Below, one piece after another: positions 11,480 through 22,704 of a DNA stretch of 64,000 nt. Made by a program: the position numbers and the translations under genes. The notes below the pieces were generated by a model. The model searched no databases. It had not been told where the DNA came from and saw only the letters and a list, made by a program, of their open reading frames with translations. This DNA is from Tupaia tana (taxonomy: Eukaryota; Chordata; Mammalia; Scandentia; Tupaiidae): contig JAKSZU010000008.1 of NCBI GenBank assembly GCA_026018925.1, positions 9,290,415 through 9,354,414 on the forward strand, in the 5' to 3' direction. Positions within the stretch are counted from its first letter, which is position 1. Each line of letters begins with the position of its first letter.

Positions 11480-11625
11480 TTTGTGATAGGGCACATGTGC
11501 TTACCACCGAGAGACGGGGAGAGAGAGAGAAAGTGAGAAAGCAAGCTGCCAGGTCCAGGACTCGAACCGTCATTGACCATGTAGGAGTCTAGTGACTTAA
11601 CCACTATGCTACCTGCTAGCCCCCC
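11480..11625 (-). mobile_element. short-form SINE-A (lacks the middle module)
   Basis: Has the 3' box complement GATAGGGCACATGTGC, a GA-rich zone, then passes from GAAAGTGAGAAAGCAAGC straight to TGCCAGGTCCAGGACTC and the head. The CCTTCTCCTCCATTCTCC middle, about 100 bp, is missing with the same junction as four other copies in this window. Confidence 0.85.
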
Positions 11626-12213
11626 CAAATTATTTAACATGTGATAAAATTTTAATGTTTTTCCCTGAAAGAACTAACATCTTTATAAGGCAATAAGTAT
11701 ATTTGCTTCTTTCTGGAAGGATAGGAGTCATTATTATTTAGAGGAACTAGCATAGAAGAGATTGGAGTTTTTTAACTCTACATCACCCAGGACACTTTGA
11801 GATAGGAAACACACATAGTTGGCGTTGTGCTCCTAGGCGTACCATGAAGGAGAACGAGAGCAGGTCTCCCCTTCCCAGTTCCTTCTTTGTATGGTCCATG
11901 ACCTTTCATTGCCACTAGATTCTATAGACAAACCCTCATTGAAATCCTCATCACCACAGGATTGAATAATTGCAATGACCTTTTGGCTGGTTTCCTCAGC
12001 TGTATCTTCTGACATCTCTGTCAGCATATTTCGGATCACATGAGTCTCCATAAAACAACGCCTTCATTTTGGTCAGTATTCTTTCACAGATGTTGCATGC
12101 TCAAATACCTAGGGGTTAGTTGGTACAACTGTGTGAGGAAGACCAGATATTGAGCGGCCTTTGCACGTTAAGCATCTAGTAAGAGTCCTTGGCCCATAGA
12201 GAACTATGTTTCC
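11626..12213. other. unassigned; minus-strand frame of 72 codons
   Basis: A minus-strand frame at 11833-12051 has a balanced, acidic amino-acid composition unlike the Ser/Leu-rich frames in the repeats. I recognise no family, see no splice signals, and a second frame is open beside it. It may be a fragment of an old pseudogene or transposon ORF, or chance. Confidence 0.25.
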
Positions 12214-12445
12214 AGGGCCAGCAGATGGTGTAGTGGTTACGTCACTGGACTCCCACATGGCCAACTGCAGTTCCAGTTCCAGACCTGGTTGCTTGAAAAT
12301 CATGCTGGGTGCGTATGCATGCACGCCCTAAAGCCCAGGAGGAGAATGGAGGAGAAGGGATTGCCATGTGACCATCTCCCTTGGGAGATGATTTCTCACT
12401 TTCCCTCTCACTGTCTGTGTGTCGCTCTCTCGTGATCTCAGGGAC
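12214..12445 (+). mobile_element. SINE-A, 3'-truncated copy
   Basis: Head with GTGTAGTGGTTACGTCACTG, middle GGAGGAGAATGGAGGAG and CT zone are present. The GCACGCGCC box and A tail are replaced by unrelated sequence after about 12440. Confidence 0.85.
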
Positions 12446-13485
12446 TGTTTGGTCTATATTTCATTTTCCCAATTTAACCAACTGTGAAAAAAAAAATCCA
12501 CTTCCTCTTTATGCCTACAACAAGAAAACCAACAGCACAATCCCACCTAGAAAAAGAAGCTGAAACTCAATAAATCCCCATTTCAGACGAGTCATTCAAC
12601 CCTTTAGCTGCAGGCAATCACTACTATGATGGTTGTTGGCCTAGCATTTTGAAATCTTTTAGTTTTTCAAAAGATTTTGGAAATCCAGATTTTTCTATAA
12701 AATCTGATATTTACATTTTGGCGCCTAATCCAAAAATGTTTGAATCCAAACTTGTAAGTCAAAAGATGAAATAATAGGAAAAAGAGTTTCTGTTGGTGAA
12801 GTGTGGGCTCCGGCTGCCTGTTTGTGAGTCTTGCCCTGAAGCCAGGCCGTGAAGTGCCTTCACGGCATCCAGCTGTCCTGAGCCTTGGAAGCTGGGCCAC
12901 CCTCACTCTCAGCATTCTGGCCCATCTTCCCAACACATGAGCTTGGCTCCGTCACACTGTCTCCCGTTCCCCCTCCCCCCGTGTCCTTCCCAGGGCACGT
13001 CCACTCCTTCCCGTGGCCATCCCTTTGGTCCTTGCAAAATTTTCACCCTCTCCTGCTCTCTGCTCCCCATGCACTCCACGTTCTTCTCTCCTGCACACCC
13101 TACTTCATCCATGAAACCATTCTTGCTACTTTAGGATAAAATGAACTTCCGTTTTTCTGAATAGAGTATATTTAAAATCACTGACACCACAGTTAACAGG
13201 CAAAAATTAGTTTTCAAGAAAAACATTAATTGAATTCCCTAACAGGGTCACCACACTCGCATTTTCGATCTGTTTGTGACGCCTCTCCCCAGCAGCATGT
13301 GACGTGAGTTCAGGTCTTGCAGAGAGTGTCCAGTAGCTGTTTTGTTTGGCTGATTGGTTTATATGAAATGTGAAATGGCATTTATAGCTCATCAAAATAT
13401 TTTAGCAACAACTTGGTTTGTTACAGTGCATACATACTTTAACACAAGATGTTTTGTTTGCTATTTAAAAATCTGAAACAGATTT
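12446..13485. other. unassigned sequence
   Basis: No repeat recognised in about 1 kb. C/T-rich frames at 12885-13139 have mirrored frames on the other strand and no domain, so no gene is called. Confidence 0.35.
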
Positions 13486-13500
13486 TTAAAATCTGTATTT

Positions 13501-13777
13501 TTTTTTCCTTTTTTTTTTTTTTTTTTTGAGAGGTTTTTGCTATAGGGCGCGTGCGCTCGCCAAACAGACAGAGAGAGACAGAGAGATAGAAAGCAGGAAA
13601 TCACCCCCCAGGGGGGATGGTCACGCCGCAATCCCTTCTCCTCCATTCTCCTCTCGGGATCTTGGGCACGCATGCACACGTGCCCGGCGTGAGTTTAAGC
13701 CGCCGGGTCCAGGACTCGAACCGCGGTCGACTATGTGGGAGTCCAGCGACATAGCCATTACGCTAACTGCTGGTCCC
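13501..13777 (-). mobile_element. young SINE-A with target duplication
   Basis: TTAAAATCTGTATTT at 13486-13500 recurs at 13778-13792. The copy is CpG-rich, with an intact CCCCCCAGGGGGG palindrome, the young head (AGCGACATAGCCATTACGC in complement) and a T-run tail broken by CC. Confidence 0.95.
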
Positions 13778-13793
13778 TTAAAATCTGTATTTT

Positions 13794-14764
13794 GAAATAA
13801 ACCTCTTTAATGCCGTACATGCTCATGAAAGTGCTTTTCCCCCTATGAAGTCCTTGAGGACAAGAGCTATCTGTTCGCATCTTTCTGTCACAAAAATTTC
13901 ATGTGCATTAGTGCAAAATGGATACATGTCAGCTGGCTAGTTCATTGCAGCGTAGCACGAGGGAGTTTGAATAGTTTCATTATGGGAAACAGATCTATTT
14001 GCGAAGCAAAGACATTATCACTCATTTATATTTGGAAAAATGTTTTAGGCGCATGTGGTAATGCAGATCTTATCTTAGGTCTGTCATCGATTGGGTGAGC
14101 TGTGAAGTATAGCTGATGTTCTGGCAATGAAATACGGCATGGCTTTGTAATGAGTTGACAGAGAGCTGGAAGTGTGACCTAGGGCAATCCTGTTTTTGTT
14201 AGACCTTGTATGTTTCCTAAAATGACTTGACTGCTAGTGTCCTTTATTACTCTGAAACATAACTGAAATTCCCAAGGAAAAGTCCCAGCTTCCTTTGGAG
14301 CTTTCTCAAATAGTCGAAGTGAGGTTAGCAGAGATGGCTAACAGGAAGGGTTGCTTGGGGTTGGGAGAGGGGAAATTTGAGCCTCTGTTTTCCAAGAAGT
14401 TAATGAAGGAAACTTTCTGTAGTAGTTGCAATGAGATGCAAATTAGCTTCCAGTCGGGCAGATAACCATTATCTCACAAGGTACCATATTTGCTGATATT
14501 TCCTATTGCACAGCTTTCTGCAACAATGGATGTGTTCTCTCTCTGTGCTGTTCAGAATGTGTCCATTTGAACACATGAAGTGTGACATATGTAGCAGCTG
14601 TGACTGTGAAACTGACACTTTTATTTTAATTAATTTAAATATAAATAGCCACATGCAGCTAGTGACGCCCCTCTGGGACAGCACAGTGCTGGGAAAAATG
14701 TTCTTTTCATACCTGCTCTTCTTTTTTTTTTTAGAATTATTTTATTTAACTTTATTCATCATCT
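13794..14764. other. unassigned sequence
   Basis: No feature recognised except a T10 run near 14732. Confidence 0.35.
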
Positions 14765-14913
14765 TTTCTTTCTCTTCTTAAATTTGACCAGATAGAGAGA
14801 CAAAGAGCCAGAGAGAAGGAAAGTGAGTGAGCTAGCCGCCCGGTCCAGGACTCTAACTGTGGTTGACCATGTGGTAGTTCAGCACCTTAACCACCACACC
14901 ACATTCTAGCCCT
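14765..14913 (-). mobile_element. short-form SINE-A
   Basis: AGGAAAGTGAGTGAGCTAGC runs directly into CGCCCGGTCCAGGACTC, the same loss of the middle module as at 11480-11625. Confidence 0.8.
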
Positions 14914-14924
14914 CCAATGTCTTT

Positions 14925-15169
14925 TTTTTTAAGTTTATGATCTTTTAAATGTATTTCTTCTTATTTCATAAATGCATGAGACACACACACACACAGGCAA
15001 CGCCCAGTAGGGTCTTATGCTACCATCTACCCCAGCCTCAGCCAGCCCTAGATCATGGTCTTGTACACGTACAGTATATGCAAGACGGTCTCTATCAGAA
15101 GCCTGGAACCTTCCATGTGGGCCCACCACACAGAGCATCTATTTTACTGCTGCATCACTGTCCAGCCCA
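14925..15169 (-). mobile_element. SINE-B copy
   Basis: Tail complement at 14930-14970 with a short (CA)n, then GTCTTATGCTACCATCTACC, and the head ending TGCATCACTGTCCAGCCC. Confidence 0.75.
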
Positions 15170-15431
15170 TCTCTTCCATGTCTTTAATAGGGGCTTAAAA
15201 ATAAGTTTTGCTCTTCCGTCCAGGCCACGGACTCTGAATACTTTCCATGACTCTATTTATTTTTCAGTCATTCAAAGTGAACAGTCTTTAGGGAGAGACA
15301 GGGCATGGGCAGTGTGAATGACAGCAGGGAACAGGAAGTCAGGGCTAAGGGACATGTCCTTGCCATGCTGGTTTTCCCTTCTGGAGAAATGAGCATGGCA
15401 GCAAACTTTGCCATTTAGAAATCATTAGGCT

Positions 15432-15665
15432 GGGCTGACAGGTGGCATGAAGGTTAAGGGGCTAGATCCCACACACCTGGATACACAGCTTGAATCCTGG
15501 ACCCGGTGGCTTGAAAATCACACTGGGCGTATGTGCATGCAAGCCCAAAATCCGGAGAGGAGAACGGAGGAGGAAGCGGCATGGCCATCCCTCCAGGGGA
15601 TGATTTCTCACTTTCTCTCGGTCTCTGTCTGGCACACATGCCCTGTAGCCAAAACAAAACAAAGT
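15432..15665 (+). mobile_element. SINE-A, old copy
   Basis: Head GGCTGACAGGTGGCATG, B-box remnant GCTTGAATCCTGG, middle GGAGAGGAGAACGGAGG, 3' box GCCCTGTAGC, tail of AAAAC repeats. Confidence 0.85.
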
Positions 15666-15804
15666 CTCAATTTCCAATAAGATATGTTTAAAGATATGTG
15701 ACAAAATTAGTTAAACAACATAAACACGTCACCAGGCGATAGAAGGGAAAGCCGCATGACCGTCAATACAAGGGAGTACTGGTTTTGTGTTTTTGTTTTT
15801 CTGG

Positions 15805-15811
<7 letters not shown>

Positions 15812-15842
<31 letters not shown>

Positions 15843-16074
15843 ATAGGGCATGTGCACTCACCAGACAGACAGAGACAGAGAGATAGAAAGTGAGAAATCA
15901 CCCCCCAGGGGGGATGGCCATGCCGCAATCCCTTCTCCTCCATTCTCCTCTCGGGATCTTGGGCACGCATGCACACATGCCTGGCATGAGTTTTAAGCCA
16001 CCGGGTCCAGGACTCGAACCGTGGCCGGCTACATGGGAGTTCAGCGACATAGCCATTACACTAACTGCTGGTCC
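15812..16074 (-). mobile_element. young SINE-A with likely target duplication
   Basis: T28 run, intact palindrome, young-type head. AAGGAAGTACTG right of the element resembles AAGGGAGTACTGG at 15770-15783. If that is the duplication, the tail includes about 28 bp of extra T-rich sequence beyond the A run. Confidence 0.9.
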
Positions 16075-16079
16075 TAAGG

Positions 16080-16879
16080 AAGTACTGTTTTTGACAATAA
16101 CTTGGGTACTTTATTAAACTCAAGGACAATATGATTTGGTAGGTCACAATATTAAACATACATACTTATTAGAATGAGTCTGGACAGATCTAAAATCAAG
16201 CATCTATTTTTCAGTGTATGTTTGCTGGTAAATGTGGGAAGCAGATACATAAGAAAATCCAGTTTCAATTAGTATCTGCTTTTACTTAAATGAGAGCAAA
16301 GCTTTGTCTGGAAAAATCACTGTTCAGAAAATAACAATATAAGGAGAACTATCAAATAATACAATAGCCGGTAGCCGCAAGCATGAGACCGGGAAGCCCT
16401 GCTGGAGCTGGTTAGCAAAGACAGCCTTCCAACTGGGCTGAGGGTGCTGAAATCACACCAAAGCGAGGAGGAGCTCTCCTGTCTTTAAGGACATGCAGAA
16501 GAGAGCTAATAACCTCTTCCAGTAATGGTAAGCCATTTAATTACGAGGCGCATCCTATTTTGTGCTCAATCTCATGATTCAGATGCTTATTTGCATGATT
16601 TTCAGATTCCCCAATCTCTTCAATGACTGACTAAATCATTCCCAGTGCATCTTGAGCAGAATCTGGGGCTTACTGAAGTCTAGGGGCTTTGCCGTTGGTT
16701 GCAGAACTTTGTCCAGTGGAGGTCGGAGGCTTGCGGACTCCCCGTCCCTTTGCCATTCTTCGACGTTGGTACATCCGGCTTGGAGTGTGGCGTTAGTTAG
16801 AGCATTTACATCCCGACTGGGAGAAGCTGTGAACAGATGTTCATGGTGGCAGGTCAATCAATCACCTACCAAGGGCAAC
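16080..16879. other. unassigned sequence
   Basis: About 800 bp without recognised repeats. Includes an octamer ATTTGCAT near 16589, by itself not significant. Confidence 0.35.
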
Positions 16880-17130
16880 AAGTAGCATCTCAAGTTTTTC
16901 ACGCTTGGTATGAAGCCCTATTTTGTGTATTTTATCATTTCCGGTCAGAAATACAAAATGGTGCTCCCAAAGAGCGGAACCAAGCGAATGACACAAATCA
17001 AGAACACCAAGGCCGTGTTATTTGTGAGTTAAGATCTTTTTCCTTTGTGTCAATGTAGCTGCCTGTGCCTCTGGAGGACAGGACTCCAGGTGGGAAGGGA
17101 CAGGTGCCGGGACGCCGGTGGTCTTGGTTC
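16880..17130. repeat. duplicated block A, copy 1
   Basis: Shares roughly 75-80% identity by eye with 19040-19265. Common anchors are GCCCTATT, ATGACACAAAT, AACACCAAGGCC and GACTCCAGGTGGGAAGGGAC. It belongs to the duplicated cluster described in the findings. Confidence 0.75.
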
Positions 17131-17612
17131 TCCTTCCTCATTCTAGCCCGTCACCTGAAGGAAGTGGGGTTGTTACCGGCACGCTGGTCCATGCTACAAC
17201 GCTGCCGCACTAAATGCTCACCTGAGTTAAAGACATTGCACAAAGACACAGCTGCCTTCTGGGAATGCCACAGCGTAGCCTGATGACCACCTGAAGGGCC
17301 TGTCTCTTCCGGGAGTACTATGTCTCCAGTTCTGGGCTGGAATGTGATGTAGAGCTTTATCTTTCAAGTTGTTATTTATCGATTTGCCATTCAGTTTGTA
17401 AAGAGACTGTTGCCTGTTTTAAAAGTTTAGGCTTTGTGTAGACTTACAAAAGCTATCTCAGTTTTATAGGGGCTGAAAATTTGCTTTTACATATAGTGTG
17501 TCAGTTCAAATGAGATTTTCTTTTTTCATTTTTAAAATAGTCTTATTTTTTGAAGTCATTAGTAAGTCATCAGGTAAAATGCTATAAAATACACAACAAA
17601 ATATTTAAATTC
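17131..17612. other. unassigned sequence
   Basis: No repeat or gene recognised between block A and the interrupted SINE. Confidence 0.35.
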
Positions 17613-17980
17613 TGGACCCAGCAGGTAGCTGACCTGTTCATGTTGGAAAGGTTTGCCTTTCAAAGGGGTGCCATGATGCAGCAGGAAGGACTTGTTCTTT
17701 GAGCTGGAAGATTTTGATTGAAGTCTTGGCTTTTCTAGTCCTACTGTATAATCCTGGACTCCCACATGGTTGACTGTGGTTCAAGTCCTGAACCTGGCAG
17801 CTTGAAAATAATGCTAGGCATGTGTGTGTGTGTGCATGCCCCAAATCCCAGGAGGAGAATGAAAGAAAAGGAATTGCAGCGTGGCCATCTTCGGGGGAGG
17901 GGGGGTTGATTTCTCACTTTCTCTCTCATTGTCTCTTTATGGTGAGCTCATGCACCCTATGGTAAAAACCTTTAAAAAAA
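17613..17980 (+). mobile_element. SINE-A carrying a copied MIR segment
   Basis: The SINE starts at about 17613 with GGACCCAGCAGGTAGCTG, is interrupted at 17633-17759 by a foreign segment, and resumes at GGACTCCCACATGG. The A-box region is missing. Middle (CAGGAGGAGAATG), CT zone and GCACCCTATGG box follow normally. Confidence 0.85.
17633..17759 (+). repeat. 127-bp segment near-identical to 20301-20427
   Basis: Matches the MIR at 20301-20427 with one mismatch (CCATGATGC here, CCATAATGC there). Both ends lie inside other sequence with short junctional homology (CCTGTTCA on the left, CCTGGAC on the right). Confidence 0.95.
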
Positions 17981-17988
17981 CAAATTTG

Positions 17989-18258
17989 AGCCTGAAGGTG
18001 GTGTCATAGTTAAGGTCCCAGGCTCCCATATGGTTGTTTAGGGTTCGAGTCCTGGACCAGGTGGCTTGAAACTCACGCTGGGTGTGTGTTCATGCCTGCC
18101 CAAAATACTGAAGGAGAATGGAGAGGGGATTATAGCATGGCTATCCCCAGTAGGGGATGATTTCTTGATTTCTACGTCTCTTTTTTCTCTCTCTTGCTCT
18201 CTCTGGTAAGTGCATGTAACTTACATCAAAACAAATAAACTCTAAAAAAAAAAATACA
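17989..18258 (+). mobile_element. SINE-A copy
   Basis: GCCTGAAGGTGGTGTCAT head, GGGTTCGAGTCC B box intact, middle GAAGGAGAATGGAGAGG, CT zone, AAATAAACTC then an A12 tail. Same orientation as, and directly behind, the interrupted copy. Confidence 0.85.
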
Positions 18259-18540
18259 TTCTAGCTTGTTTAGTTGCCCCAACAAGTTATGATAAATTAT
18301 ATCTAACTCAGTTACCAGGAGGATTATAATTTGTTATCTCTCTTTCAAATAATTAAGGATAGTTTTTTTCCTTATTTCTTTTCACAATTAACACTAAACC
18401 TGTATGCATTGAGCAATCAATTAGCTTAAGTGGAAGTTAATATTGTATGCATCTACTTTCAACTTGATGGCATTTCATTTCTTAGAGCAAGACTGTGCTC
18501 TAAGAAACAGATCTTCCGTCTCTTTACAGAAAGAGTTCTT

Positions 18541-18816
18541 TTTTTTTTTTTTTTTTTTTTCATTTTTTAAGAGAGATTTTTGCTATAGGGCACATGTACT
18601 TACCAGAGAGACAGAGAGAGACAGAAAGCAATAAATCACCCTTCCTCCAGGGACGGTGGCCATGCCACAATCCCTTCTCCCCCATCTCCTCTTGGGATCT
18701 TGGGCATGCACATACCCATGCCCGGAGTGAGTTTTAAACCAGTGGGTCCAGGACTTGAACAGTGTTCAACTATGTGGGAGTCCAGTGGTGTAACCATGAA
18801 GCTAACTGCTGGTTCC
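18541..18816 (-). mobile_element. SINE-A with 14-bp target duplication
   Basis: CAGAAAGAGTTCTT at 18527-18540 is repeated at 18817-18830. T-run tail, GAGAGATTTTTGCTATAG, and a complete body with some CpG decay: intermediate age. Confidence 0.95.
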
Positions 18817-19039
18817 CAGAAAGAGTTCTTAAGAGAGAGTTAGCTTTCCTCACTACTTACTTCCCTACTTGTAACTCTCAAAATCTTGAGAATGAAACCG
18901 GTATTGAAGACAAAGGAACAAACAAGCTAAATTCACTCTTGGCTGAATTAGATGATGCTCAAAAAATACTATTTGGGAAACAGCTTATTTTTTTTTTCTT
19001 TTGGTCCCCTCTAAGATATAGTCCTATTTAGTTTTTACT

Positions 19040-19265
19040 TAGAAGCAAGTCTTTCAAGCTTTGGCATGCAGCCCTATTACATGTGTTTTATAATTTCTTA
19101 TCATAAATATGAAATTGTGTTCCTAAAGAAAAATAGAACCAAATGAGTGACACAAATTAAGAAAACCAAGGCCATGTCATCTGTGAGCCAAGGCATTTTT
19201 CCTTTGTGGAGTTGTAGCTGTCTCTGTCTTTGTTGGACAGGACTCCAGGTGGGAAGGGACAGATG
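19040..19265. repeat. duplicated block A, copy 2
   Basis: Counterpart of 16880-17130, about 2.15 kb downstream and in the same orientation. It runs directly into block B copy 1. Confidence 0.75.
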
Positions 19266-19545
19266 ATGGTGTCTTCCTCAGAGTGGTTTCCATGATGCTG
19301 GGTGAACAGTCGGTGCCAAAAAGCGTTGTTGGAAAGAATGAAAAGGCAGATGGATGAATGGAGAATGAAGGAATGCATTTGTCTTAGCTGATGTCAGTAA
19401 ATGAGATCACTAACGTTCCCCCTCCTGTTCCATCTCAGCTCTCTAAAGAACAGACTTTAGCCAAGGTATGCTTGCTTAAAAACAAATCTCTGATTTTAGT
19501 GGTTAGTGCACTTGCATGCAGTATTTAAAGGCAGTTTAAAGAACT
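19266..19545. repeat. duplicated block B, copy 1
   Basis: Shares roughly 80-85% identity by eye with 21460-21750. Anchors are GGTGTCTTCCTCA, GCAGATGGATGAAT, AATGCATTTGTCT and CAGTATTTAAAGGCAG. The left part looks like a decayed L2 3' end; the right part, beyond the GAATGAA terminus, is not L2, so the match is a duplication and not just a shared repeat. Confidence 0.8.
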
Positions 19546-20300
19546 TATTTGGGTAGTGGGCAGCACAGTTTGCCCTGGGCCTCACGCCAGCAGTGTGTGA
19601 CCTTGCCACCATTGTTCAAGAGCCTGACGTTCCCATAACGTGCTTGACCTCCGCAAGCATCCTAAGTGCCCACTGAGCCATCTCGTTCTTCCCGTCATTT
19701 ACCTCAGCCGACTAGTTCATTCTCTCAGGTGGACCGCCTTTCTCCAGATGCTAGTGAGTGAGGAAAAAATGTAATACTGTCAGAAGAGCTGCCTTCAGAA
19801 TGTGAAGGAGGAGAAAATGCTGGGAAGCAGGGTGGGGAGCAGGGGCAGAGAGCTGATGCGTCTGAAAGGCTGAGCACAGCAAGTCGGAGAGTGAGAGAAA
19901 AGAAGAGAAGAAGTATGCCTGGACGAGATGCCCGGAGCCCTTGGAGTGCAGGAAACATTTAAATTTAGGCATTACATAATGTTCATCAGGGCTTCTCGGC
20001 AGCACAGGGATGCTTTTTGATAACTAACAGGATGATCATTTCCAGAATGATCTTCAAATGGGAAGAGCACTTCAGAAGATGCCCCAGTCTGGGCTTTTTG
20101 GAATATCTATAGCTGTTATATTTGAGCCTGGTGGTTCGCCACCTCCTGCAGAACCAGGTGCTACCTTAAAATGAATTCATGAGAACCTCTCTTAGTGGCA
20201 TGTGGTGCTGGGTCTAGGGAGACTTGACTACCAAAACCTCTACTGTGGACCTTGGTTGTTTATTGGAGACCAACTCCATACAGAGGGGGAACCATGCTCA
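19546..20300. other. unassigned sequence
   Basis: No recognised feature; frames on the minus strand at 19725-20005 are Ser/Leu-rich and overlap each other. Confidence 0.35.
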
Positions 20301-20500
20301 CCTGTTCATGTTGGAAAGGTTTGCCTTTCAAAGGGGTGCCATAATGCAGCAGGAAGGACTTGTTCTTTGAGCTGGAAGATTTTGATTGAAGTCTTGGCTT
20401 TTCTAGTCCTACTGTATAATCCTGGACAAGCCCACCTATAGCCTCAGGTTCTCTAATCTGTAAAATGTGGTACAACACTACCCTGGCTATGCATTTAGCT
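20301..20500 (+). mobile_element. MIR element, source of the copied segment
   Basis: GAAGTCTTGGCTTTTCTAG, a GACAAGCCCACC block and TCTCTAATCTGTAAAATGTG follow the MIR core order ending at CTCATCTGTAAAATGGG. The first 127 bp are duplicated at 17633-17759. Here they are continuous with the rest of the MIR, so this is the donor. Confidence 0.75.
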
Positions 20501-21199
20501 CTAAGCTTATACAGACACCATTGCATGGGTTACTTACTAAAATTGTCATTGGCCTACCCAACCAGGTCTTAAAGTTAATTAGAGCCTAGTTCAAGTGTCT
20601 AACATTGCTAGGTGGCTCTAACACATTTCTTTGCCGCTTCTTTCTGTTCTTGTTTTGGTTTAATTTACATTCAAATCTGTGCTTCTAAGTAAAACACTGC
20701 CGATTTATTGCAGACTGATGTTTTAGTACACTGCATGGGTTGCTGAAGAAGGAAGCGGGAGGGAGGAAGTTGTAATAGAGGGTTAGATTTAGTGATTCCA
20801 GATCATGTAGATAAAATAGAACTTGAGCATCCAGAAATTATGGAATGATCTTTGTAAAGATGCCACTCACATTGGCAAGTCATGCATGATCTTCTGGAAG
20901 TCTCCCATTCCTCAATACTCTGGCCCTCCCCTGCCAGTGCACCGTGCACTGTGCACCCTGGCCTCACCATAGCAGTCACCATCCCACCAGCATGCCACGT
21001 GCCTTGAGCCCTGTACTTAGCATGTTCTCTGTCTAGTTACGTTCTGTGCCCTGGCCATCTTCCTGCTTAGGAAATTGTTCCTCACTCACACTTGATTCAA
21101 GTATTGCCAGATAACTACTTTTTTCTTCTTGATTTACACAGTATCAAAGTATGTCTCATATAATATGACTCACATGCTACAGCCACTTATGTGTCTAAG
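20501..21199. other. unassigned sequence
   Basis: No repeat recognised in about 700 bp; no coding signal. Confidence 0.35.
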
Positions 21200-21416
21200 T
21201 CTTTTTAAGTTTATTCCTCCGTTTCTTCCATAAAGGAGATAAATGGAGATAGAGAGAAGCAGTTCCCTAAACAGACGCCCTATGCCACGATTCACCCTGA
21301 TCTCAGCCAGCCCAATCAAGGGCATGTGCAGCTTGCTCAGGAAGGACCTGGGACACAGAAGGCCTTTCCCGTGTGGGTCCAGCTGCATTACTGCTGTACC
21401 ACTACCTGGCCCCACT
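21200..21416 (-). mobile_element. SINE-B copy
   Basis: TTTTTAAGTTTATTCCTCCG tail complement, GATAGAGAGAAGCAG, CACGATTCACCCTGATC, head ending GTACCACTACCTGGCCCC. It sits just upstream of block B copy 2. Confidence 0.8.
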
Positions 21417-21459
21417 TGTGTGTTCTTACACTCCAGAAAAGTGCAAGCTCCATGGGAGG

Positions 21460-21750
21460 ATGCTGGTGTCTTCCTCACAGTGGTCTCTGCTGCTGCTGGG
21501 TGCACAGTTGGTGCTGAAAAACATCATTGGAACGAATTAAGGAGCAGATGGATGAATAGAGGACAAACAAATGCATTTGTCTAAGTTGATGTCAGTAACT
21601 GAGATAGCTAACATCCCCCTGCACCTCCCATTCCTTCTCAGTTCTCTAAGGAACAGCTTTTAACCAAGGTGTGATTGCTTGGAAAGAAATCTCTGAATTT
21701 AGTAATTATTAAACTTGCATTCAGTATTTAAAGGCAGCTTACTAACAGCA
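21460..21750. repeat. duplicated block B, copy 2
   Basis: Counterpart of 19266-19545, about 2.2 kb downstream in the same orientation. Block A is not recognisable upstream, where the SINE-B lies. Confidence 0.8.
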
Positions 21751-22435
21751 ATATATTAGGACTTTTTTCAGTACAAAATTGTGTTCTGTTTATCATGTCC
21801 CAAGCTATAGATAATACATACCCCAAATCATCTGCAGATGGTTAAAGCAATATTAGCAACACATGAATATTTAAAGAACAAGAATAGCACTGCTATCTCA
21901 TTATATCTGGAATTTATACCTCTGTTTCTGGCCTGCAAAGTAAACTTCACGAGACAGTGTCTGACCTTAACGATGATCTGATCTAATACCATATCTGGCA
22001 GTAAAAGAAGCTGAGCCTGAAGGAAAAGCAACAGAAATACAAGGTGAATTTCTATCATCAACGTTATCTGAAGCAGAAGACATGCTGCCAATCATATTGT
22101 ACACGTCTGTCTCTCCTCGTGGTCTCACACGTGACATGACTGTACAAGATCAGTGAATAAAGCCACACATAAAATAATGCAGGCATTAGGTTGGATTCTG
22201 GGCACAGATATCTAGCTATATGGCAAAAAATAGATTATTATAATTTAGGGCACACCTGATAAGCATTTAGATATAGCTTTCCCAAGTAAAAAAATAATGA
22301 TGTGTTATAAACTTTTAAAAATTTAGGAAGGTATGAAAAAATAAATTTAAATCGCCTATACCTTCCACTCACTATCAATATTTTTGTGTGCTTTTATGGA
22401 AATGCAAAGACAGACATTGATAGAATAGAGTCAAG
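21751..22435. other. unassigned AT-rich sequence
   Basis: No repeat recognised. A minus-strand frame of 87 codons (21828-22091) has a hydrophobic start, but no family is evident and the AT-rich composition makes it unreliable. Confidence 0.3.
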
Positions 22436-22667
22436 GGGGGCCAGCAGGTAGAATAATGATTAAGGTGCAGGAATCCCATATGATCGACTGTGGTTTGAGT
22501 CCTGGACCTGGTGGCTTGACACTCATGCTGAGTGTGTGTGCATGCATGCCCAAAATCCTGAGAGGAGAGTGAAGTAGAAAGGATTGTGACACCCCCCTTG
22601 TAGACTGATTTCTTGGATTCTGGCTCTCTGTCTCTGGTCAGTGCAAGCACCCTATAGCAAAAACCTC

Positions 22668-22704
<37 letters not shown>

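Noticed and set aside
13526-13795. Recurring similar frames of 60-90 codons (also near 15890, 26267, 35809, 39542, 49641, 52434, 58042)
   Set aside because: All are translations of SINE-A copies; similarity between them reflects the repeat, not a protein family.
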